Source: Verrucomicrobiota bacterium
GTDB taxonomy: Bacteria; Verrucomicrobiota; Verrucomicrobiia; Opitutales; Opitutaceae
Assembly: GCA_023457715.1 (NCBI GenBank)
Contig: JAEWKR010000034.1
Coordinates: 1 to 35,332, forward strand
Length of the DNA stretch: 35,332 bases
Reading direction: 5' to 3'
Of this stretch, positions 1 through 8,542 are shown one piece after another. The notes beneath the pieces were generated by a model. It saw only the letters and a program-made list of their open reading frames with translations. It was not told where the DNA came from and did not search any database. The first letter of the stretch is position 1; each line of letters starts with the position of its first letter. The translations under genes were made by a program, and so were the position numbers.

Positions 1-338
1 GAGCGGAACATCCGACCTGGATTCCGAAGTAGCCACAGAGAGCACAGAGCTCCGACACAAAGGACACGGAGGCTCGGTCCTTGGACAAACCTGTTCATCG
101 CGTAACGCCCAAGACAGTCGCAGCGCCCGCCTCCGGCTCGGCTCTGATTGGGCCTCTGTGACCTCTGTGGCAAAATCGGTATCCAGGTCCGACGACCAAA
201 GGCCGGCGCTCCGGCCTCCCGGCCCTCTGGCCCTCCGGCCCTCCGGCCTTCTGGCCTTCCGGACCGTATTCTCGTTCTGGTGACCACCGCATCGGTGTTG
301 CTCACGGTCGTTCTTTTGTTCCACACTGCGCGGCTTTC
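1..338. repeat. Repeat-rich leader upstream of the first kinase gene
   Basis: This 338-base stretch has no convincing gene. It holds an inverted pair, GCCACAGAG at about 32-40 and CTCTGTGGC at about 163-171, each next to a second CACAGAG/CTCTGTG copy. Bases about 200-263 are an imperfect array of 8-bp units of the type GGCCCTCC/GGCCTTCC. A 64-residue reading frame crosses the region on the plus strand, but its residues come from the repeat and I do not regard it as a gene. The left edge is cut, so a longer repeat element may continue outside the window. Confidence 0.6.
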
Positions 339-3176
339 GTGATCGAACCGGCGTCACCCTCCTCCCACCTCCGCGTCGTTCTTACCTGCATTGGCTACGT
401 CGCTCTGCATCTGGCGGCGCAGTTCTCCGCCCGCTGGTTTGAAATCTCACCCGGAATCTCCGTCTGGTACCCGCCGGCCGGGCTGGCGTTCTCTCTCCTG
501 TTTGTGCTCGGCCCGCGGTACGGCGGCGTCGTGTTCGCCGCCAATGTCGCAGGGGCGTTGATGCTGCCGGGGCTGCCCGACTGGTGGGCTCCGCTGGTCT
601 ACCCTGCCCTGATCACGATCAATTACACCGCCGCGGCCTGGCTGGCCCGGCGCTTTCTGCAGCCTCAACTTTTCTCCGGGCGGCTGCGCAACACCCTGAG
701 CTTTGCCGCCATCGTCCTCCTTTCTCCGCTGGGTTCCGCCGTCGGCGGCATCCTGCTCAGTCCGCCGCCGAGCGGAACGGACGCGGCCACGTTTTTGAAT
801 CTGGTCAGCCGCTGGTGGCTGGGCGATGTGAGCGGCATGTTGACGGTGCTTCCCGTGGCCGCGGTGTTTCTCCCGCGATGGCTGGCCGGACGCACGGGGA
901 TGGACTGGAAGGCGTGGCGGACGCAGCCGAATCTTTCGTCGGCCATCGGCACCACGATCGCGCTCGTCGCATCGCTGTGGTTCGCATTCGCGCAGAACAA
1001 CCTCCTGCCCTACGGCACGCTCTACATTTGTTTCCTCCCCCTCTGCTGGGCCGGACTCCGCCACGGCCTGCCCGGCGCCACCCTCGCGAGCGTCGTGCTC
1101 ACGATGGGCACGCTGCTCGGCCTGCACCACGCGCCCCAATCCGAGGGGTACTGGGTCAGCTTCATTCTCTTCCAACTGGCCATGACCGTGCTCGGGTTGG
1201 GCATCGGGGCAGCGGTGTCCCGGCGCAATGCCGCCGTGCGCGAACTCTCGACCAGCCGGGCGCGTTTCGACCGCGTGCTGTCGGGGGCGCAGCTCGGACT
1301 CTGGGACTGGAATCTCGCAACCGGCGAACTCGTGCAGAACGAGCGTTCGGCCTCGATCCTGCGCCGGGAAACGGCCGAGATGCCGGCGACCATCGAAGGT
1401 TGGGAAGAGGCGATCCACCCCGCAGACCGCGCCCGGAATCGCGACGAATTGAACCGTCACCTGCGGGGCGAGCGCGCGCTCTACGAGGCGGAATACCGCA
1501 TTCGTGGCGCCGGCGGACGCTGGCGCTGGGTGCAATCCCGAGGTTCGGTGGTGGCGCGGGACGAAGCGGGTCAGCCCGTCCTGGTGTCGGGCACGCACGC
1601 GGACATCACCGAGCGCAAGCTGATGGAGGCGGCGACGCACCGGCTCCTCGCGATCCTGGAGAACTCCACCGATTTTGTGGTCACGCTCGACCCGCACGGA
1701 CGCGTGCGTTACGCCAACCTCGCCCTGCTCGAACTGCACGGGCTGCGGGCAACGCAGGAGTTGCAGGGAGAGGCCTTCACCCGGCTCTTCGCGGACGCAT
1801 CGGTGGAGACCATCCAATCCGTCGTTTTTCCGACCACGCTCAACGGCGGGGTATGGCGCGGCGAACTGAAGGTGGCGCGCATCGGGGGCAGGCCAATCGA
1901 AACGTCGACCGTCGCACTCCGCCACCGCCAGATGGACGACGACGCCTCCCTGCTGTCCCTGGTCATGCGCGATATCACCGCGCAGAAAACCGCCGCGGCG
2001 GAAGCCCTCGAGCGGGAACGGCAGATCCTCCAGCTCCAGAAGACCGAGAGCCTCGGCGTGCTGGCAGGCGGGGTTGCGCATGACTTCAACAACCTCCTGA
2101 CGGCCATTTTCGGCAACGCTTCGCTGCTCCGCAACGAGCAGCCGCACCTGCACGGCCGGCAAGGTCCGCTGGCCCAGATCGAGGTCGCCGCCTCCCGGGC
2201 GGCGGAGCTTTGCCGGAACATGCTGGCTTACGCCGGTCGCGTCCGGCTGACGCTCGACGAGGTCGATGTGAATGCCCTGGTGCGCGAATCGCGGGAACTG
2301 GTGCATGCCACCGTCAGTCGGAAGATCGCCCTGGATGTGGATCTCGCCCCCGACCTGCCGCGGATCCGCGGCTGTGCGTCGCAGCTGCAGCAGATCATCA
2401 TTAATCTGGCCCTGAACGCGAGTGAGGCGATCGGCGACCGACCCGGGTTCATCCGTTTTCGGACCAGCCATCGCGACCTCGGGCGCGAGGAGGCGCGCGA
2501 ATTGCTCGAAGCGCCGGCGCTGGAGGGCGGACACTATGTTTTCCTGGATGTCGAGGACACCGGTTGCGGCATCCCAAATGACGTGCGTCAGAAGATCTTC
2601 GAGCCGTTCTTCACCACGAAGCCGCGCGGTCACGGCCTGGGCCTTTCGGCGGTGAACGGCATTGCCCGCGCCCATGGCGGCGCCATCCACGTTCGCAGCG
2701 AAGTCGGCCATGGCTCGGTGTTCCGCGTCGCCCTCCCCGCCCTCCTGATGACGGACCGGACGCCGAGGCCGGCGGAGGCGGCCGGAAACGCGTGGCACGG
2801 CTCAGGCCTAGCCCTCGTGGTGGACGACGAAGAGATGGTCCGGACCGTGGTGTGCCGGTTGGTCGAACACCTCGGATTCCAAGCGATCGCCGCCAAGGAC
2901 GGCATCGAAGCAGTCGCTGAATTCCGCCGTCACCATCACGCGCTCCGCTTCGTCCTGACCGATCTCACCATGCCGGCGATGAACGGCGACGAGGCGATCG
3001 TGGAGATGCACCGCATCAACCCGAAGGTGCCGACGATCCTGATGAGCGGTTATCCCGAGAAGATGTCACCCGACTACTTTGCGCTCGCCAGCCCGTCGGC
3101 CCTGCTGGCCAAGCCGCTGCGCTCCGATGTGCTGCAGCGGACCCTTGCGCAGGTGCTCGAAAAGGCCGGCGGGTGA
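339..3176 (+). CDS. MASE1-domain PAS hybrid histidine kinase with C-terminal receiver
   Basis: 945-residue membrane sensor kinase. Residues about 12-292 hold some eight hydrophobic segments with a MASE1-like pattern (SVWYPPAGLAFSLL near 41-54). Two PAS/PAC units follow at about 305-428 and 432-550. The HisKA box AHDFNN has the phospho-acceptor His581. The HATPase domain shows the N box (NLALNASEAI), G1 (DTGCGIP), F (FEPFFTTK) and G2 (GHGLGLS). A receiver at about 825-940 keeps Asp829/Asp830, acceptor Asp875 and Lys925, so phosphate can pass within the chain or to a histidine phosphotransfer protein. The start is a GTG at 339 that places the first membrane helix close to the N terminus; I see no clear ribosome-binding site. 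No cognate output regulator lies beside it. The ligand of the MASE1 region is unknown. Confidence 0.92.
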   Translation: MIEPASPSSHLRVVLTCIGYVALHLAAQFSARWFEISPGISVWYPPAGLAFSLLFVLGPRYGGVVFAANVAGALMLPGLPDWWAPLVYPALITINYTAAAWLARRFLQPQLFSGRLRNTLSFAAIVLLSPLGSAVGGILLSPPPSGTDAATFLNLVSRWWLGDVSGMLTVLPVAAVFLPRWLAGRTGMDWKAWRTQPNLSSAIGTTIALVASLWFAFAQNNLLPYGTLYICFLPLCWAGLRHGLPGATLASVVLTMGTLLGLHHAPQSEGYWVSFILFQLAMTVLGLGIGAAVSRRNAAVRELSTSRARFDRVLSGAQLGLWDWNLATGELVQNERSASILRRETAEMPATIEGWEEAIHPADRARNRDELNRHLRGERALYEAEYRIRGAGGRWRWVQSRGSVVARDEAGQPVLVSGTHADITERKLMEAATHRLLAILENSTDFVVTLDPHGRVRYANLALLELHGLRATQELQGEAFTRLFADASVETIQSVVFPTTLNGGVWRGELKVARIGGRPIETSTVALRHRQMDDDASLLSLVMRDITAQKTAAAEALERERQILQLQKTESLGVLAGGVAHDFNNLLTAIFGNASLLRNEQPHLHGRQGPLAQIEVAASRAAELCRNMLAYAGRVRLTLDEVDVNALVRESRELVHATVSRKIALDVDLAPDLPRIRGCASQLQQIIINLALNASEAIGDRPGFIRFRTSHRDLGREEARELLEAPALEGGHYVFLDVEDTGCGIPNDVRQKIFEPFFTTKPRGHGLGLSAVNGIARAHGGAIHVRSEVGHGSVFRVALPALLMTDRTPRPAEAAGNAWHGSGLALVVDDEEMVRTVVCRLVEHLGFQAIAAKDGIEAVAEFRRHHHALRFVLTDLTMPAMNGDEAIVEMHRINPKVPTILMSGYPEKMSPDYFALASPSALLAKPLRSDVLQRTLAQVLEKAGG

Positions 3177-3182
3177 GGTGAG

Positions 3183-3331
3183 GTTTCTGGTTTCTCGTTT
3201 CTGGTTTCTAGTTTCTAGTTTCTAGTTTCTAGTTTCTAGTTCCTGGTTTCTGGTTTCTGGTTTCGGGTTTCTCGTTTCTTGATTGGGAGCACGCTAACCT
3301 CCCCCCGAAACCCAAACCGGGAACCCAGAAA
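3183..3331. repeat. 7-bp tandem array (TTTCTGG/TTTCTAG) with inverted closing arm
   Basis: About fourteen copies of a 7-bp unit, TTTCTGG or TTTCTAG, run from 3183 to about 3279. An inverted arm with GAAACCC, GAACCCA and GAAAC lies at about 3306-3331. The region fills the convergent gap between the kinase stop (3174-3176) and the GH1 stop (3338-3340). Read from either gene the stop codon is followed by TGAGG and then heptads, so each transcript could fold into a long imperfect hairpin. Likely role: bidirectional transcription end or mRNA 3' protection; this is inference. Confidence 0.75.
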
Positions 3332-3337
3332 CACGCC

Positions 3338-4687
3338 TCAGACGAGGGCGTTCGCCTGCAGGACGGCGGCGTAGTAGCGCGCGGACAGTTTCGGCGTGCG
3401 GACCTGGGTGGCGAAGTCGACGTGGACGATGCCGAACCGGCGCTGGTAACCATCCTCCCACTCGTAGTTGTCCATGAACGACCAGACGAAATAGCCATCC
3501 ACCGGCACGCCGTCCTCGATCGCGCGCCGCAATTCCCGGAGATGGCCCCGCAGGTATTCGCGGCGGTGGAGATCGATCACCTCACCGTTGATGACCGGCT
3601 CCTCGTTGTAACCGCAGCCGTTCTCGGTGATGTAGATCGACTTCACGCCGTAAACATCGGCGGCGAGGCGGGTGCCCCAGTACATCACCTGCGGGGCGAG
3701 GTGAAGCCACGCGCTATCCGCCCGCGGATAGGAAGGCGGCAGCGGGAGCTCGACCGGCTGTCCGGTCGCGTCGGCGCGAACAAACGTCCCGGTGTAAAGG
3801 TTCAAACCCAGAAAATCGGTGGGCGCGGAGATGAGCGCAAAGTCCCTGGCGTCGAACCGCGGCGCGTCCTGCCCGCAGCGCTGGAGGTAGGATGCGGAAT
3901 ACCCGCCCCGACAGATTGCGCCCAGGAGATGTTCATTGCGGCGCTCATACCAGAGTTTCGCGGCGGCGATATCCGCGGCCGACTCCGTGACCGGGATGCA
4001 AACATCGCTGTTGTCGGTGAGGCCGACCCTCGCCCCGGCACCGCCGTACTGCCGCACGGCGCGCACACCGTGACCGTGGCAGAGCAGCGCATGGTGATAG
4101 GTCTGGTTCAGGTCGGCGGGCGAGAGCACACGACCGGGCGCCTTGCCGCCGAAGCCGTACGCCAGATAGGTGAAGCAGCGGATCTCGTTGAGCGTGATCC
4201 AGTGCTTCACGCTCCCCTGGAACGCCTGAACCACGGTGTCGGCATAGCGCGCGAACGCGTCCACGGTCACCGGGCTCACCCATCCGCCGCGATCTTCGAG
4301 GGATTGCGGCAGGTCCCAGTGAAACAGCGTGACCCATGGCGTGATCCCAAACTCCCGCATCGCGGCGAACAGCCGGTGGTAGAAATCCAGGCCCGCCTGG
4401 TTCACCGGACCATCGCCCTGGGGAAAAATGCGCGGCCAGGCCAGCGAGAGCCGGTAGTGCTTGATCCCGAGATCGCGCATGAGCGCGAAATCCTCGCGAA
4501 AGCGGTGATAGTGGTCGCACGCCACGTCGAGGGTGTCGCCGCCGTGGACCTTGCCCGGAATCCGGGCAAAATGGTCCCAAATTGATTCACCTTTTCCGTC
4601 GGCGAAGGCCGCGCCCTCGATCTGTGGCGCCGCGGTTGCGACGCCCCACGTGAATCCTGAGGGAAAACGGCTGGATGAGGACGACAT
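3338..4687 (-). CDS. Beta-glucosidase, glycoside hydrolase family 1
   Basis: 449 residues, the normal length of a bacterial GH1 enzyme, no signal peptide, so cytoplasmic. It hydrolyses beta-glycosides with retention of configuration. Motifs in order: FPSGFTWGVATA at 8-19 with QIEG (Gln22, subsite -1), HWDLP at 123-127, acid/base Glu168 in TLNEI, nucleophile Glu355 in YITENGCGY, and the aglycone/glycone motif FMDNYEWEDGY near the C terminus. The residue after the acid/base Glu is Ile rather than the usual Pro. It is divergent from the secreted GH2 gene, with 282 bases between the two starts. Exact substrate (cellobiose, other beta-glucosides or galactosides) cannot be told from sequence alone. 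Confidence 0.95.
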   Translation of the reverse strand: MSSSSSRFPSGFTWGVATAAPQIEGAAFADGKGESIWDHFARIPGKVHGGDTLDVACDHYHRFREDFALMRDLGIKHYRLSLAWPRIFPQGDGPVNQAGLDFYHRLFAAMREFGITPWVTLFHWDLPQSLEDRGGWVSPVTVDAFARYADTVVQAFQGSVKHWITLNEIRCFTYLAYGFGGKAPGRVLSPADLNQTYHHALLCHGHGVRAVRQYGGAGARVGLTDNSDVCIPVTESAADIAAAKLWYERRNEHLLGAICRGGYSASYLQRCGQDAPRFDARDFALISAPTDFLGLNLYTGTFVRADATGQPVELPLPPSYPRADSAWLHLAPQVMYWGTRLAADVYGVKSIYITENGCGYNEEPVINGEVIDLHRREYLRGHLRELRRAIEDGVPVDGYFVWSFMDNYEWEDGYQRRFGIVHVDFATQVRTPKLSARYYAAVLQANALV

Positions 4688-4802
4688 GAGAGGTGAAAAA
4701 AATCCACAGCTCCGCCGCCTACTTCAAGCCCAGACCCTGATTTATCGAGAAACTTGCACACTCTAACGTTCGCTGTACGGTCCCGGCTGCGTCGGGATTC
4801 CG

Positions 4803-4825
4803 GATTTCAAATTTCAGATTTCAGA
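4803..4825 (+). repeat. Short ATTTCAG-type heptad array
   Basis: Three adjacent 7-bp units of the type ATTTCAA/ATTTCAG lie in the gap between the divergent GH1 and GH2 genes. The same unit makes both arms of the inverted array after glgB at 8451-8527. No closing inverted arm is visible here. Confidence 0.6.
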
Positions 4826-4870
4826 TGAGTTCGATCTGAGGTAATGAGACCCGCTCCTCGCCGGCCAGAA

Positions 4871-4937
4871 TTCCGCCTGAAGGCGGGACTACCTACCCAA
4901 GCCAGCTTCCGAGTACGTGGTCCCGCCTCCGGCGGAA
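4871..4937. repeat. REP-like inverted repeat in the GH2 5' region
   Basis: The left arm at 4871-4892 (TTCCGCCTGAAGGCGGGACT then AC) pairs with the right arm at 4917-4937, whose reverse complement is TTCCGCCGGAGGCGGGACCA then C. The two 21-22-base arms differ at only a few positions and enclose a loop of about 24 bases. Each arm also contains an internal GGCGG/CCGCC dyad. A related half element lies at about 35190-35211. The element ends 32 bases before the GH2 start codon, so it would be in that gene's leader. Confidence 0.7.
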
Positions 4938-4969
4938 GGTTTGGCCGCTCGCCGCCCCCTTTCCTCTTC

Positions 4970-7615
4970 ATGATCCGTACCCTGCTCCTGCTCGGAACGC
5001 TCCTTGCTCTGTGCGCCCGGCCGTTCGCCGCCGAACCCACCCCGCCCGTCCGCGAACGCGTCTTGTTCACCCAGGATTGGCGCTTCACCCGCGGCGATCC
5101 GGACTGGTTGCCAGGTCAGCTCGATTACACGGTGCTGCGCGACTGGCTGCTGCCCAGTTCCGCCGACTTCCTCAGCGCCGATGCGAAACGCCCGTCACGT
5201 CCTGCGGGCAATATCGGCGGCGGCGTGCGCTATGTGCAGCCCGACTTCGATCATTCCAGCTGGCGGAAACTCGATCTGCCGCACGACTGGGGGATTGAAG
5301 GTCCGTTCCGCCAGGAATACGATGGCAACCAGGGCAAGCTCCCGTGGTGGGGCATTGCCTGGTACCGCAAGGAGTTCACCTTGCCGACCACGGATTCGGG
5401 TCGGCGCGTGTCGCTCGAAATCGACGGTGCGATGTCATACGCGGCGGTATGGCTGAACGGCCAGTTCGTCGGCGGCTGGCCCTACGGCTATGCGTCGTTC
5501 GCCCTCGATCTCACCCCCTTCGTCAAGCCAGGCGCGAAGAACGTCCTGGCCATCCGGATCGACAACGTCGAAGCGTCCTCCCGCTGGTATCCGGGTGGTG
5601 GCCTCTATCGGAATGTCTGGCTGGTGAAGACCGATCCTGTGCATGTGACCCAGTGGGGCACCGCGGTCACCACCCCGCAGGTGACGCCCGAGCGGGCTGC
5701 CGTCGTCGTGACCGCACAGATCCGCAACGGCGGGGCCGCCGCCGCGACGCTTCGGGTGTCGACGCACGTCTTCGAACTTGATCCGCGGGGACAACGCGTC
5801 GGGGCCCCCGTGGCCTCGGCCGAGCCGACGGGCTTGCAGGTGGCGCCGGCGCGCACGGCCTCGACGACCCAGACGGTCATCGTCCCACAGCCGAAATTGT
5901 GGCGCCTCACCGATCCCCGGCGCTACGTGGCCGTGACGACCGTGTCGGACCCGAGCCGGGTGGTGGACGTTTATGAGACGCCCTTCGGCATTCGCACCAT
6001 CGCCCTGGATCCGGACCGTGGATTTCTCCTCAACGGCGAAATCGTCCGCCTGCAGGGAGTGTGCAATCACCATGATCTGGGAGCGCTCGGCGCCGCCATC
6101 AACGTCCGGGCCCTGCACCGTCAGCTCGAGATTCTGCGCGAGATGGGCTGCAACGCCATTCGGACCAGCCACAATCCTCCGGCGCCGGAACTGCTGGAGC
6201 TCTGCGACACGATGGGTTTTCTGGTCGTCGATGAGGCCTTCGACTGTTGGGCCATCGGCAAGAACCGGGGCGACTACCACCTGCTGTTCCCCGACTGGCA
6301 CGAGCAGGATCTGCGGGCCCTGGTGCGCCGCGACCGCAACCACCCCAGCGTGATCATGTGGAGCATCGGCAACGAGGTCCTGGAGCAGTGGGGCGAGGCC
6401 GGGCAGGAGGGGTACAGACTGGCGGCCCGCCTCGCGAGCCTGGTCCGTGAGGAGGACCGCAGCCGCTTCGTGACGGGCGGTTACAATGGCGAGCATGCCG
6501 GCTACAACGGCCACCAGGTCGTCCTGGATGCCATGGGCTACAATTACCGCGTCAACGAATACGCCCGTTTCCGGAACCTCAATCCCACCTTCCCGCTGTA
6601 TGGCAGCGAGACGGCGTCGACCATCAGCTCCCGCGGCGAGTACTTCTTCCCCGTGTCGGACGACAAGGTCGACCCGGCCTCGCGCGTGAACTTCCAGGTG
6701 AGTTCCTACGACCTCGCCACGCCGCCCTGGGCCACCACGCCCGAGACGGAATGGCGCGCGGCAGACGGCGCCCCCGGCTATGCGGGTGAATTCGTCTGGA
6801 CCGGATTCGACTATCTTGGCGAGCCGACGCCCTACGGCGGAGATTCCAATGTGCTGCTGAACTTCTCGACGCAGGAAGAGAAGGACAAGGCGATGAAGCA
6901 GCTCGAGTCGCTGGGCCGCATTCCGGTGCCTTCGCGCAGCTCCTATTTCGGGATCGTCGATCTCGCCGGCTTTCCGAAGGACCGGTACTACCTGTATCAA
7001 TCGCGGTGGCGGCCGGATCTGCCGATGGCGCACGTGCTGCCGCACTGGACGTGGCCGGAACGCCGGGGAGAAGTCACTCCGGTGCATGTGTACACGAGCG
7101 GCGACGAGGCCGAGTTGTTCCTGAACGGCCGCTCGCTGGGGCGGAAGAAAAAAGCGGCGGGCGAGTATCGACTGCGCTGGGACGACGTTCGCTACGAGCC
7201 GGGCGAGGTCCGCGTCGTCGCCTACCGCCAGGGCTCCCGCTGGGCGGAGGCCGCGCAGCGGACCTCCGGGCCCGTGGCCCGCGTCGACGCCAAGGCGGAC
7301 CGCACGGAAGCGAAAGCCGATGGCGACGATCTCATTTTCGTTGCGGTGGCGCTCACGGACACCGCCGGGGTGCTCAGCCCGCGGGCGAACAACACCGTCC
7401 AATTCTCGGTGCAGGGACCGGCCAGCGTCGTCGCGGTCGATAATGGCGACGCCACCAGCTTTGAACCGTTCCAGGCCACGCGACGGCGGGCCTTCAACGG
7501 TCGGGCGCTCGCGATCGTCAGGACCGTGCGCGGACAGCCCGGACGGGTGACGGTGCGCGCCGAAAGCGAGGGTTTGTCGCCCGCGGAGGTCTCCTTCACC
7601 ACGCTCGCGCCCTAG
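4970..7615 (+). CDS. Secreted beta-galactosidase-like enzyme, glycoside hydrolase family 2
   Basis: 881 residues from the ATG at 4970. This start gives a clean signal peptide (MIRTLLLLGTLLALCA, then a cut near FAAEP); a longer frame opens at 4844 but its extra 42 codons come from the repeat element upstream. The order is a jelly-roll sugar-binding domain (about 60-210), an Ig-like domain, a TIM barrel, then an Ig-like C-terminal part resembling DUF4982-containing GH2 enzymes. Acid/base Glu469 lies in SIGNEV and nucleophile Glu547 in YGSETAS. Their spacing of 78 is close to the 76 of E. coli LacZ (Glu461/Glu537). The mature enzyme is probably periplasmic or exported and acts on beta-galactosides or related plant or algal oligosaccharides. 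The gene is divergent from the cytoplasmic GH1, which fits a stepwise oligosaccharide route. Beta-glucuronidase or another GH2 specificity cannot be excluded. Confidence 0.9.
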   Translation: MIRTLLLLGTLLALCARPFAAEPTPPVRERVLFTQDWRFTRGDPDWLPGQLDYTVLRDWLLPSSADFLSADAKRPSRPAGNIGGGVRYVQPDFDHSSWRKLDLPHDWGIEGPFRQEYDGNQGKLPWWGIAWYRKEFTLPTTDSGRRVSLEIDGAMSYAAVWLNGQFVGGWPYGYASFALDLTPFVKPGAKNVLAIRIDNVEASSRWYPGGGLYRNVWLVKTDPVHVTQWGTAVTTPQVTPERAAVVVTAQIRNGGAAAATLRVSTHVFELDPRGQRVGAPVASAEPTGLQVAPARTASTTQTVIVPQPKLWRLTDPRRYVAVTTVSDPSRVVDVYETPFGIRTIALDPDRGFLLNGEIVRLQGVCNHHDLGALGAAINVRALHRQLEILREMGCNAIRTSHNPPAPELLELCDTMGFLVVDEAFDCWAIGKNRGDYHLLFPDWHEQDLRALVRRDRNHPSVIMWSIGNEVLEQWGEAGQEGYRLAARLASLVREEDRSRFVTGGYNGEHAGYNGHQVVLDAMGYNYRVNEYARFRNLNPTFPLYGSETASTISSRGEYFFPVSDDKVDPASRVNFQVSSYDLATPPWATTPETEWRAADGAPGYAGEFVWTGFDYLGEPTPYGGDSNVLLNFSTQEEKDKAMKQLESLGRIPVPSRSSYFGIVDLAGFPKDRYYLYQSRWRPDLPMAHVLPHWTWPERRGEVTPVHVYTSGDEAELFLNGRSLGRKKKAAGEYRLRWDDVRYEPGEVRVVAYRQGSRWAEAAQRTSGPVARVDAKADRTEAKADGDDLIFVAVALTDTAGVLSPRANNTVQFSVQGPASVVAVDNGDATSFEPFQATRRRAFNGRALAIVRTVRGQPGRVTVRAESEGLSPAEVSFTTLAP

Positions 7616-7726
7616 CCGGATTCCCGACTTTTCTTCCTCCGGCGGGGCCACCGGCATCGCGCTGGTCGAAGTGTGCGACGCCGACGGATCTGCCGCGCCT
7701 GGTTCGCGCCCCTCACCTCGCCCTTC

Positions 7727-8380
7727 TCACCGCTCCAAACGGAAGACCAGGGGAACGGCCATGCGGAACCGGACAGGGGTGCCCTTCACGGTGCCAGGCA
7801 CGAAACGCCAGCGCAGCACCGCGCGGAGGGCGGCTTCCTCAAAGATCGAATCCGAGGAGGACGCGATGAGGGGTGACATCACCCGGCCGGCTTCATTCAC
7901 CACGAACTCCACCACGACCTCACCCTCAAGCCCCGCCTCCTTCGCCCGAACGGGATAGTCGGGTGCGACCTGGAGCCGGGTGCGCGGCGGGTGATCGAGC
8001 ACGTCGCCCTTCACGACGACGGGACCGCCGAAGTCGCCCAGCCCATCACCGAGCGGCCCGAATCCCGTGCCCTCGATGACGGTGATGCCGGGCGTGAAGG
8101 AGCCGACGGGGTCGCGGGGCACCGGGATGACCAGGCCCTCAGAGGTATCGGTCGACAGCGGCTCCGGGGCCCGCGGGCGTTCGGCCGTGCTTCCACCGCC
8201 GCCGGCGACGCCGGTGACCTCCACCGCGTCGGGCGGATCCTCGTGCAGCCGGAAATCGCGCAACGGCAGAAACGGCGGCTTTCCCTCAACGGGCATTGGC
8301 ACGACGTCACTACGGGGCCAACCCAGCAGAACGCCGTGAACAGCGGCGGCAACCAAAGCAGGGACCAGAAAGCGATTCAT
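7727..8380 (-). CDS. TonB-family energy transducer
   Basis: 217 residues. A single N-terminal hydrophobic segment (FLVPALVAAAVHGVLLG, about 4-20) anchors it in the inner membrane. A Pro/Gly-rich middle follows, then a TonB C-terminal domain at about 135-215 with the pattern PDYPVRAKEAGLEGEVVVEF and a terminal WRFVPGTVKGTPV motif. The family couples the proton motive force, through ExbB-ExbD, to outer-membrane transporters; no exbB, exbD or receptor gene is in the window, so its partners are elsewhere. The gene converges with the GH2 gene, leaving 111 bases between stops in which I see no strong terminator. Confidence 0.88.
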   Translation of the reverse strand: MNRFLVPALVAAAVHGVLLGWPRSDVVPMPVEGKPPFLPLRDFRLHEDPPDAVEVTGVAGGGGSTAERPRAPEPLSTDTSEGLVIPVPRDPVGSFTPGITVIEGTGFGPLGDGLGDFGGPVVVKGDVLDHPPRTRLQVAPDYPVRAKEAGLEGEVVVEFVVNEAGRVMSPLIASSSDSIFEEAALRAVLRWRFVPGTVKGTPVRFRMAVPLVFRLER

Positions 8381-8450
8381 GATCGATGGGGTTGAAGTTC
8401 ACCCCATATGACGGGACTGAACGCCTGATCTTAGGCCGCCCTCGCGACAA

Positions 8451-8542
8451 ATTTCAGATTTCAGATTTCAAACTGCAGAGCTGAAGCCGGACCACGCGGA
8501 TCTGCCCTGAAATCTGAAACCTGAAATGCCGGCGAAGCCGGC
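8451..8542 (-). terminator. Inverted heptad hairpin downstream of glgB
   Basis: On the minus strand the glgB stop is followed at once by a GCCGGC-TTC-GCCGGC mini-hairpin (about 8528-8541) and then by ATTTCAG-type heptads. The arms at 8451-8472 and about 8506-8527 can pair over about 20 bases with one mismatch, around a loop of 33 bases. It is followed on the minus strand by TTTGTCGC, not a long T run, so intrinsic termination is only likely; mRNA 3' stabilisation is an alternative. Confidence 0.55.

Noticed and set aside
148..342. 64-codon plus-strand frame before the first kinase
   Set aside because: Built largely from the GGCC repeat array and overlaps the kinase start.
447..2798. Long minus-strand frame of 783 codons
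   Set aside because: Antisense to the MASE1 kinase, whose motifs are unmistakable; long antisense frames are expected with high-GC codon use.
5435..7657. Long minus-strand frame of 740 codons
   Set aside because: Antisense to the GH2 gene, Arg/Gly/His-rich, no recognisable motif.
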